Below are positions 34,999 through 45,400 of a stretch of DNA of 64,000 nt, piece by piece (position 1 is the stretch's first letter; each line of letters opens with the position of its first letter). The DNA comes from Forsythia viridissima (taxonomy: Eukaryota > Streptophyta > Magnoliopsida > Lamiales > Oleaceae). The stretch covers positions 35,022,638 through 35,086,637 of the forward strand of contig CM059043.1 of the NCBI GenBank assembly GCA_030279155.1. Direction: 5' to 3'. A program made the position numbers and the translations under genes. The notes under the pieces were generated by a model, which was given only the letters and a program-made list of their open reading frames with translations, was not told the origin of the DNA and ran no database searches.

Positions 34999-35993
34999 GG
35001 GTTAATTTTTCTGGCGGTTACTAAAGTTTCAGCAAAATTACAAAACAGTCTTGAAGTTACAAGGTTTAAGTGCGGATCACTAAAATATACTTATACGTTC
35101 ACCGATGGTCATTCTATTAAATTCTCAGCGTGAATTGATGATGTGTCACCGTTAAATGTCCATGTGGCACGCAATCAGTTGACATTTTAGTAAAAATTGA
35201 TATCACGTAAACTTAATGTAGTAATAAAAATAAATTCGGACCACAAATAATGCACATAAAACATGAGGACTTAGTTGCAATTTTTGAACAATATATAAAT
35301 CAGATTCCAAAATCATTTGCACAACCCGATTTTTCCCCTAAAATGATTCCAAAACCTAATTTTCCCTGAATCGGTTAAATATTCGATTAATCCAACCAAA
35401 TTTCGATTCATATATGATTCCCTCTCTTATGCAATGATATCTACAATCCACGTCGAAATTCTTTTCTATTTCAAAATGCCACCCAAAACACCATATGATG
35501 GACAAGAAATCTCAACCGAGTGGGAAAACTGATGCACTGTCTATTAAAATTTCAATTGTTGAGAATATTTAGGGTTAGGGTTCTTGCATTATTGGAAAAA
35601 TCATGGATGAATCGTATTTAAGATTGATTAATTGGGTATTTTAGCAATTATGTGGAAAATTAGGGTTTTGGAAATGATTTGGAGGTGTGAATCGGGTCTG
35701 GAGGGATGGAGAATAGGAGATCCTAAATTCATGTTTAGAAATTGCAGTTAGGTCTCCATGTTTTAGGTGAATAATTTGTAGTCTGAATTTATTGTTATTA
35801 GTACATTAAGTCTATGTGGTGTCAATTTTAGTCAAAATGTTGATCAATTGTGTGCCACTTGGACACTTAGCGATGACACATCATCAATTCATGCTAGAAA
35901 TTTGACAGAGTAATTGTCGATAAACATTTTAGTGATTGGTGCTGAAACTTTGTAACTTTAGTGATTATTTTAAAATTTTGTTGAAATTAATCC
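34999..35993. mobile_element. MULE-type MITE, 995 bp
   Basis: The left end GGGTTAATTTTTCTGGCGG and inverted right end (complement of TTGAAATTAATCC) open arms of about 300 bp. Both arms carry inverted copies of the block around AATTGATGATGTGTCA and GTGGCAC. The flanks GTTATATAA (34990-34998) and GCTATATAA (35994-36002) match at 8 of 9 positions. The core (35300-35700) has no recognisable protein. Confidence 0.75.
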
Positions 35994-36002
35994 GCTATAT
36001 AA

Positions 36003-36484
36003 ATATAAATTGTATGGAGCATAGAGCATGTTTTGGCTAAACATATACAATATCATAAGTTGCAAAACACCACTTGAGCTATGTGATCGTATGGAGGTCA
36101 CTTATTGCATCTTTTTTGAAAAAAAATTTAATACCTTTTGGATTTTTCTCTAATTTTTTTTGAGTCAATTCTCAGTATTTTGCAAAATCAATTAAAATTT
36201 CATTTGTTCCTTATATTTATTTTTTTAATACACCATACGATGTCACATGTATTTATTTAAATCTTATTCAAAATCACTTTTACTTTAAAAACTAATAATA
36301 AAAAAAAACACAAGATGTTGGTGCCAAATAACATCGTGTCATATATAAAATAAGACGAACTACTATATTTTGAAATTGTTGACGAGATGTGTGCAAGATA
36401 TCGATTTTTAAGTTTAAGTAAAGATCGTCTCTTTTAAAAGCTGAATTCCTAATTTGCAAAAGATCAAACTGCACTTAAATTTAT
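36003..36484. other. AT-rich spacer, no gene
   Basis: Nothing beyond low-complexity sequence is visible. Confidence 0.4.
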
Positions 36485-36652
36485 GAATAATGATATTCAT
36501 AGTTAGTGACTATTGTAATCCATTTATGTAGCATTAATTGATATGTCATTTTGAATGAGATCCAAAATTCTATATTTAAGATAGCTTATCAATTAATGCC
36601 ACGTAATTGCCACATAAATTGTTATGGTAGTCGTTGACTATATATAACATTA
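36485..36652. mobile_element. Short palindromic MITE, 168 bp
   Basis: GAATAATGATATTCATAG at the left pairs with the complement of CTATATATAACATTACTC at the right. TATCAATTAATGCCACG in the right half mirrors GTAGCATTAATTGATA in the left, so almost the whole element folds into one hairpin. I could not settle the target duplication. Confidence 0.6.
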
Positions 36653-36796
36653 CTCTAAAATTATATGTACTAATTAATTCTAAAATCTCGATGCAAACAT
36701 TTAAACTGATAAAACTTATTTTTAATAGAATTAATTACGAATGTACTACTCATCCATCCAAGAAGATAGACTTACTTCTATTTTCACACCGATTAA

Positions 36797-36950
36797 GAAT
36801 ATTTCCAATGCAACAATGTCAAGGCACAATGTCCAGTAATTTTTTTGATAAATGGCCAAAAAGTGCTTATGTGGCACAATTAATGTTAGAAAGTGTCTAG
36901 TACAATGTCTAATTCTAGACATTGCTCTTGACAAAATCTTTATCCAATCA

Positions 36951-37014
<64 letters not shown>

Positions 37015-37141
37015 TAAAAAGCTATTAATAATTTGCCACATTTGCACAATGAGCATTGTTGCATTGGAGAATTTTTTTTGATATAATGTCAATGTCTTTT
37101 GTCACATATACATATTAGATATTGTTGCATTGGAGATGCTA
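36797..37141. mobile_element. PIF/Harbinger-like MITE containing a (TA)n tract
   Basis: The left end GAATATTTCCAATGCAACAATG and inverted right end CATTGTTGCATTGGAGATGCTA-like sequence are flanked by TAA (36794-36796 and 37142-37144). An internal CATTGTTGCATTGGAGAA near 37050 repeats the right end. A TA microsatellite (36955-37012) lies in the middle. Confidence 0.55.
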
Positions 37142-37144
37142 TAA

Positions 37145-37757
37145 GAAAAATGTAATTATTACAATTGTAGCAATAAATTTTACTAACGTTTTTTTGATAT
37201 ACTCTTATATTAATATAATTATTATATTAAACCTAATTCATATTTTGTTGATAATAAGACATATTAAATATGAGCATATTAGGGAACGAAGAAATTAACT
37301 ATACCCTCAACGAGGAAAGTGACCTATAATTTGGGAAGGATGAAAAAGAAAAACAACCCTATCTTTTTGGACTGATGGAGTATTGTATGAGACATAAAAT
37401 GTAGACCGAAAACCATCACCTATGTGTCCATTTGATTTTGCCTAAAATCATATTTTTAGCCATTTTTGATAAAAGTGGTTAAAATATGTGGTTAAAAAAT
37501 AGGGAATTTGATCTCCTCCACCTAGTGGGGAGAATTATTTTGCCCACTGCACACTTGTCCAATAGGCATTGGAGGAGCAAAAAGTGATTCTCCCCACTAG
37601 GTGGAAGAGAAAGACTTTGTAAAAAATAGTGAGTCTTATGAAATGTGTTATTAAAATTAGTTGTTGACTTTGACTTTAACTTTTTAACAAAAATTTTAAA
37701 ATTTAAAGAAAATTAAACAAACTTAATATAAATAACAATCAAAATCAAAATTTTATT
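37145..37757. other. Spacer with a 25-bp-arm hairpin
   Basis: No gene. At 37513-37536 (TCCTCCACCTAGTGGGGAG) and 37586-37610 (CTCCCCACTAGGTGGAAGAG) near-perfect inverted arms are separated by about 50 nt. This is probably the remains of a small foldback element. Confidence 0.6.
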
Positions 37758-38235
37758 GGGTAAATTATATACAATCCTCGTTCTTTCAGCTTTGTAATAA
37801 TATCAACAATATTCAATTTTATTCGCATACGTCATCCACAACCTTCCATTAATTTGCACAAATGGTCCCCCAAATGGTCTTTTTAACAAATTTGCCCTTA
37901 ATTTAAATAAATTAAAATAACAAAAAAAGAAAACATAATTAAAAATTTTGCAATTAAGGTCCCTAATTTTTTCAATATGCAAAATGATCTCTTTACATTC
38001 TATTATTTAAAACAATTACAAAAATACATCATCTTCATTTTCTTCTTCGACCCCACCCGCACCGGTGACCAAAGTGAAAATTTCACAAAATCAAGAATGC
38101 ATTCCAATGTTATGATAAGAATTTATTCCAAAGTTAAAATGCAAGCAAAAGTAACAAACAAAATAGTTACAAAGTGAAAATTTCTCAAAATCAAGCCAAG
38201 TCTTCTTACCACCAATCAGAGTATGAAGATAGGTT

Positions 38236-38476
38236 GTCCCTAGGGCATAGCTTAGTGGTTGAAAGGACGAAAGTGAGATAGTATCAGCTTCACTGGCAGC
38301 TGCAGTGTGGGAGTTCGATTCCTACATTTGGTATGGATTGGACCCCTTGTAAGCGCATTTAAAAAGCAGTTCCCAACCCTGTTCCACTGAAGCACATCTT
38401 GTGATTTACATCCTCCACCAAGGCTCTAGGGCAGGAGCGGTGGAAGCCCTCAAGGTTGGGGTTCAACCTTTTTTTT
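38236..38476 (+). mobile_element. tRNA-derived SINE, about 241 bp
   Basis: An A-box-like stretch (GGCATAGCTTAGTGGTTG) and a B-box-like stretch (GGAGTTCGATTCCTAC) lie in the first 95 bp, and the element ends in a T-run, as many plant SINEs do. It is flanked by GAGTATGAAGATAGGTT (38219-38235) and GAGTATGAAGACAAGTT (38477-38493), a 17-bp duplication with two differences. It is inserted inside the MULE-type element. A tRNA gene is excluded because no cloverleaf forms. Confidence 0.8.
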
Positions 38477-38898
38477 GAGTATGAAGACAAGTTTTTGAAA
38501 AATTGTGGTTCCGGAATATTAGTTAGCAACCACAATTCCCAACATTAATTCATCAACTTGGGTGGCACAAACGGCGGGAGATTCTGAAACATCGCAATTA
38601 AATACATAATGGGCAACACCATTTATTTAAATAATAAAATATAATAGACTATTTGTCTTTGGTCAAATTTAAATCACATACTTGATTTTTTGTCAATCAG
38701 CAGTAGACCTATGGACAAAATCTGTCAAGACTCCAAATGTTATTTCGGTGAACATAATTAGAAGGTTTAGAACTTGATGACATATTTTTTTATTATTTTA
38801 AGTGAAAATATGTAAAAATATGAAAATATGTAAAAATAAAAGGTTTATAATTTATTTGTACTTTTGAAAATGTTAGAGTCCTTATTTGTAAATTTTTC

Positions 38899-38899
<1 letters not shown>

Positions 38900-38965
<66 letters not shown>
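38900..38965. repeat. (TA)n microsatellite
   Basis: About 33 TA units lie in the right arm of the MULE-type element. Confidence 0.95.
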
Positions 38966-38969
<4 letters not shown>

Positions 38970-39127
38970 TTAATTTATTTAAACTAAGAGTAAAATAGTC
39001 AAAAAAGACTATTTGGGGCCATTCTTGCAAATTAATAAAAAAATGGGAATGATATTTGTTAATAAAATTGAATATGGATGATATTGTTACAAAATTTAAA
39101 GAATGGGACTGTTAGTATAATTTATCC

Positions 39128-39443
39128 TTTTTATTTTGATAAGTGAAAAGACCAGAATCTGAAGCTCCTTTGTCAATAAATGAAAACAATAGCCTCTCAC
39201 GCGCCTTAGTAAACGTGACAATATCATTCGCAGAGGAAATTGATTTTCCTCCGCCTCCGGTATTTTAAAAGCCGCCTTTGGAAGCGAGAAATTTCTTGGG
39301 TAAAAAGAAACCCACCTCTTTCCCCCATCACAAACCTAGCCTTTTCTCCGTGCAGGCCAAAGCAAACACATAATTCTTTGTTCAAACTCTCTGCTTAATA
39401 CTCTTTTCTCTTTCGAGTATTCACTGCAAAAAATTCAATAAAA
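39128..39443 (+). promoter_or_regulatory. Pyruvate kinase promoter and 5-prime UTR
   Basis: GC content rises after 39230. TATTTTAAAA at 39261-39270 is a plausible TATA box about 175 bp before the ATG, followed by a CT-rich leader with CAAACCTAGCCTTTTCTCCG. Transcription would start near 39290-39300. This is inferred from composition and position only. Confidence 0.4.
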
Positions 39444-42400
39444 ATGCATTCGAATCATTTGCTACTCGAAGAGCCAATCAGGATGGCTTCTATTCTAGAG
39501 CCATCCAAAGCCGTAAGTTTCTATTTTTAATATGCAGATCTATGTTTACTTGCGTATTTTCATCAGTGATTTGGATTTTGGGATATAATCTGGTGGGTTT
39601 TTTGGATTGCAGACTTTCTCCGCAATGACAAAGATTGTGGGGACACTGGGCCCACGTTCTCGATCAGTTGAGGTTATCTCCGCTTGTCTTAAAGCTGGAA
39701 TGTCTGGTAATTTAGTCTAACCCTTGAAATTTCACATGCCAGTGTATTTTTTGTATTTCTGTATATTTATTGCTGACGATGGGTTTTGATATGTTTGGGG
39801 ATGGCCAGTGGCTAGATTTGATTTTTCATGGGGTGACGCGGAGTATCATCAGGAGACTCTGGACAATTTGAAGGCTGCTATTAAGGCCACGAAGAAGCTC
39901 TGTGCCGTACGTATTTTCTTCTGCATTTTAATTTAATAATGATAATGATTGTTTTGGATGTTTTAAATAAATACACTAATGATTGGGTTCAATAAATTGA
40001 AAAAAGATGGAATTGGTGAATTGTTTCTTGTTTCCATATTGGTTTATTTATAAAATATTTACTTTTTGAGTCCATTGGTATTTTTTTTCTCATCGCACGT
40101 GTATGCTTTATCTTTTATTTATCGACCTATTTGATTCAAAAGAGAATTAAGAAAACAAGAAAGTCAAATTTCAAATCTTGCTGCGGTTACATATGTTGAA
40201 AGGTAAATAAATGAAATGGCGGTAGTTGCTGCTTCAGTTTCTATAATAGATGCAAAGGAAATCTTACAAAGTGTAGTATAAAGCAGACATTGTTGGTGTT
40301 TCTAGGAATGACGGATATAATTCAAATTGTTTTTTATCCTTTTCATTTGTTTTGCAGCTATGTTAATGGGATTATTTATTTGTGAATATACCAGAGGAAC
40401 TGATTGTGTGTTGGCTTTTAATGATTGCAGGTTATGCTTGATACTGTGGGTGCTGAGTTGCAGGTTGTTAATAGAAGTGAGAAAGCTATAACGCTTAAAG
40501 GAGACGACAAGGTTATTCTGACACCTGATCAAGGTCAGGAAGCAACCTCTGAAGTTTTGCCCATCAACTTTGCAGGACTATCCAAGGTTCAAATTTATAC
40601 CTTTGACGTGGTTTCATTATAAACCCACTTTGCCTTGGATTATTTCGTTGAGGTGTTAGATCACCGGGGAATTAAGGAGTATGTTGCGTGCTATTGCTGT
40701 TAAAAAAAAAAGATCATATAATTCAAATTATCAAATCCAATGATCCATAATGCCAGATTTCTACGTCTGTGGAAATGGTTCATCTGTCAGGGATTACTAT
40801 TACTTGCTAGCGTTGGTCATAGTTATACAGCTTGTCAAAATATTTGGAGATATTAATTTGATTGAACATGCGGTGTGCTATCAGAAAAAATGTTTTGGTA
40901 TTATGGAGATCTATGGTAGGGCCCCTCGTTTGGAAGTTGCATAGAAATTCAGACCCTAACCAATCCATGACATCAGATAATCCATCACCATGAAAAAACT
41001 GCAGTTCACTCGGCGAAACTTCTCCAGAGTGCCCAACTTTCAAGAAACTTTTTTTTTCATTATTTTTAGCTCTGAAGTTGCATGACTTAAGTTTCGTTCA
41101 TTATGTTTTCAAAAAATAGTCTCTTCTCTTTTGCAGGCTGTGAAAAAGGGAGATACCATTTTTATTGGCCAATACCTGTTTACAGGAAGTGAAACCACTT
41201 CTGTCTGGCTGGAGGTATGAACCAGAGTGAGGATAAATTTGTATCTTTTGAAATTCGATTTCATCTATTCATTTATCTTCTTTTTTATTCTATGGATTTC
41301 TGTTGTTCCTATGATTGTGTTTGAATACGTTTTTTCTTTCTGTCCTATTGTGTATGTTGGTCTGCTTACTTGATCAAGTAGGAAAAGACCCGAACACACA
41401 TAATTATTTAATTTTACATTAGGTTATGAAAAAATCAGCTACATAATTTGTGCTTCTTTGTTACATTACTAGAGGCTGTGATTTGGTTGGGCAGGTGGAT
41501 GAAGTGAAAAGTGAGGATGTGGTTTGTGTGATAAAGAATTCTGCAACCTTGGCTGGGTCATTATTTACTCTGCATGCTTCTCAAATTCGCATCGATTTGC
41601 CAACTCTGTCTGACAAGGACAAGCAGGTAAGTAATATAAATATCTGCACTTCTGTTGATATCCATCTATATGATTTCATTGTCTCATGCAGCAATTAGGA
41701 AGATGTTCTAGAGGCTGATTGGGCACTGTAATTATAAGTAATTTAGTGTCTTGGGCATTGGGTTTCACCTTAGAAGCATGGATACTGGACACAAAGATAA
41801 AATGACATGTCAACAGAATATTTTCAAAAAAGTAGGACATGAGATACTAGTGACATATTAAAGCCTTTATTGACTATGACACATTCTCTGTATCTACAGT
41901 TGATTGTGTTGATGTTTATTATAATTAAACCCCATATTTTCTTTTAGAAATCACATTTTTTCCCTCCTTGAGCATGTCTCCAATTGGTCCAAAATTAGCA
42001 ACTTTTGTAGTGTGGCATCTCGTGTCGATATCTGGCACACTTTGGCCCAAGGGAAGTTCTTGTATTTTTGTAGCAGTGAAAGAACTTACAAATGGGAAAA
42101 GTGAGGAGTAACTGCTGAATTTTGATAGGGGTAAATGATAGGAATAATCCTTCATGCGGGGCAAAGGATTTTTTTTTTTTTTTTTTCAGTCCTTCCTGCT
42201 TTACTGCTTTTTACATTGTCCTTTATTCAATTCAAGTTGATACTTTTGATTATATTTCTAATTTTCTTTTTCAGGTTATCAGCACATGGGGTGTTCAAAA
42301 TAAAATTGATTTTATTTCACTGTCATATACGCGTCATGCAGAAGACGTTCGTGAGGTAAAATGGAGAAAACACAGGAAATCTTCCTCATGTACTTCCCTA

Positions 42401-45400
42401 TGTTGCTATGTACCGTGCTATCTTTTTTGATCTGTGGATACCCAAGTACTGAAAACAATTTGATTTGATTGGACTAAAATGCAGGCCCGTGAGTTTCTTT
42501 CCAAGCTTGGTGATCTAAGTCAGACTCAAATTTTTGCTAAAATTGAAAACGTTGAGGTGAATTTTACCTATCTATCCCGTTTTTAATCAAGATCCACAGC
42601 TTTTCTGCTTAGATTTTGCTGTTATGATGTCAGCCAGTTACTCTGCAAAGTTCAGAACTTACTTCTTCGTCTCCCCCATCTTTCTAGGGTTTAACCCATT
42701 TTGATGAGATTCTACAAGAGGCAGATGGTATCATCCTTTCACGTGGAAACCTTGGCATAGATCTCCCACCCGAGAAGGTTAGCTCTTATGATGCATGAAA
42801 AAAATATATACATAATTGACATCCATGTGATTTTATCCACATACGTGCAAAATTGCTTGTCTTATAGAACCTTTTGGCATTCATATTATCACCTTGCATT
42901 TGAGGATATGTTGGCATTACCAATTGATGCATTTCATTACATTGAAGTGAGATATCTGTTTGCCGAGAGTGTGTTAAACGTTGCCTTTTTTGGATAGCTA
43001 TCGTAAAATGCTAGCTGGTGTTTGGTTTCTGAATGCTGATTTTAATTGGGGAATGTTGAAATGTGCCCAAAATTAAATAGTAAATTGAAAATATGACAAC
43101 TTTTGATAATATTTGCAAATGTCATTTTTTAGATGCAAAATTTCAAATATACCATTTGTAAAAATGACCACTTTTTGTGTGGTTAAGATTTAACAATAAT
43201 TGACACTTGTACAATAGCTTTTCTTAGAAGCTATCGGTCCAAAAAAATCGATACGATTGATTTTTTTTTTTTTTTAAAGAAATTTGACGGATGAGTATGA
43301 AAAATCGACAGTTTGATAAAAAAATCGACAAAAAATGAGCACAAATTTGTGACCATTCATTTTGTCGATGACAAAATGGGAACCAAATGGGCTTTGGTTC
43401 CCATTTTGTCCATCGACAAAGTAGGCCGTCATCTCGTCTCTTCGTCAACAAAACGACGGTCATTTTGTCTATGAGGAGACGAATTTTGTACCCATTTTTC
43501 TGCCTCTTTTTGACCAAATGTAACCAATTTCATTCTCCATGCATCGACAACAAAATATACTAACAAATTAGATTGACTAAATTTGTAAATTAAGCTCAAT
43601 ATCTAATACAATCCACTAATATACAAATTAAATCAAAACAAAATTACTCAACAACTTAAAATATATCGACAAAAAAATAGAGATATAATATATCAAATTT
43701 AAGTTTTATGTATTCTACAGCAAAAATACACTAATTTTATCAATTGTTAATAGCTTATAACTGACTTCAAAAATTTTAAATTGTCGATTTCTTCAAATGG
43801 TTTAAAAATTAGTGACAGATTTGAGAATGTATTTGATTCTGGGATAATAATAAGAGAATCTGGCCACAAAAATAACAAAGAGGAGTGAGAAATAGAGCTT
43901 AGGACAATGGCAATGGTGGTGGAAGTGAAGAGAGAGAGAGTGTTTAAGTTAAAGAGAGTGAGAGTCAGAAGATAAGAAAATGGATATAATAGATATTCAA
44001 TTGGTTATGTAGAGATAATTTTGTCTATATTTTTAAAATTTGGTTAATTCGTCAAATGTTATAAAACTGGACATATTTCAAAATACACTTTTGAAACTGG
44101 TAGTTTGTCCAATTCTGGCATTTTAATTTACAATGACTACCTAAACTAGATGATTTTTCCCCCCAACTAATTACTGCTGCTACAATGACATATGCCAGAT
44201 ACTCTACTTGAAATTCATCTTTGCATTTTTTTGGCAACATTTTAATTTTATTTGATGTCTCGGTAAGGAAGATTAATTTTAATCTTACTAAGGGGCACAC
44301 TGACTCCATTTTCGAAATTGAGACTAAATAACTACAGTGGTCAATAAAGGCCTTTGCTTTTGTCATAACTCTTATTGTAATCACAATCATCATTGTCATT
44401 GGTTTTATCTTGTCCGTCTATCTAGGAACTTTACCACAAATTTCTTTTGTATTCGCAGGTGTTCTTGTTTCAGAAGTCTGCTGTTTACCAGTGTAACATG
44501 GCTGGAAAGCCAGCGGTGGTAACTCGTGTTGTTGATAGCATGACTGACAATCTTAGGCCTACTCGTGCAGAAGCAACTGATGTAGCTAATGCTGTTTTAG
44601 ATGGTAAGTCACTGGTTTATCTTCTAACCGCGGAGTCTGAGACATACTTGTGCTCAATTGAGGCCCTTTTTCTATTTACAGCTTTTTTTTCAAAATATCA
44701 CGTGTTAATCTTTTTATTCATTTTTATTTTTTTATGGTTTTAATTTTTATATGTTATCTTTATTCCCTATTTTCATGTTTTATATAAAGCAACTTTGTTA
44801 AAGATTGTATACTTTATAGTTTAAGCTACCAACCAGCTGAACAACAGTGACATCATTTTCTTCTCAAATAATTTTTCAGGATGTGATGCAATTCTTCTTG
44901 GGGCGGAGACATTACGTGGATTATACCCTATCGAGACTATTTCTACAGTTGGCAAAATTTGTGCTGAGGTAAGGACATGAAGTTTACCAAGATACTCTCC
45001 TTTTGAAATTTATCTTCTGATTTATGTCAATTTAGTTGTTTTATAATGCCTGCAAATTTGTCTTTTTCTTTTCCTTTTTTGGTTTTCTTCATTTAGGAAC
45101 GTGATACTTTTTTTCACTTCAATTTCTTTTATTCAACAAACTGCAATACGTTTTCTTTGGACTTTTTGTTGCACTTTTAATATTAGTTGAGGTATATGTC
45201 GTGTTGGACTGGGTTTACTATAGATGATCTTGAACTTCCATGTGACACTAGCATTTCTATAACATCTTTTACCTAGTTTAATTTCATGAGACCTATTTTC
45301 ATGTGTAAACAAACAGTATTTTTGCATATATAAAAAGAAAAGAATATATGGATGAATGTTTGCTGAAATTGTGGATCTCTAGTCTTTTTGTAATACATGA

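Larger units (their letters stand above)
37758..39127. mobile_element. MULE-type element of the GGGTAAATTA family, ending near the pyruvate kinase promoter
   Basis: The left end GGGTAAATTATATACAATCC and the inverted right end (complement of GTATAATTTATCC) begin arms that share the AAATAAATTAAAATAA block with 82-1698, 20435-22173 and 52756-55975. The target duplication is uncertain in the T-rich flanks. A SINE and a TA tract lie inside. The right end is about 315 bp from the pyruvate kinase ATG. Confidence 0.65.

Noticed and set aside
38245..38325. tRNA-like sequence with TAGCTTAGTGG and GTTCGATTCC
   Set aside because: No cloverleaf forms; length, T-run tail and flanking 17-bp duplication show a SINE.
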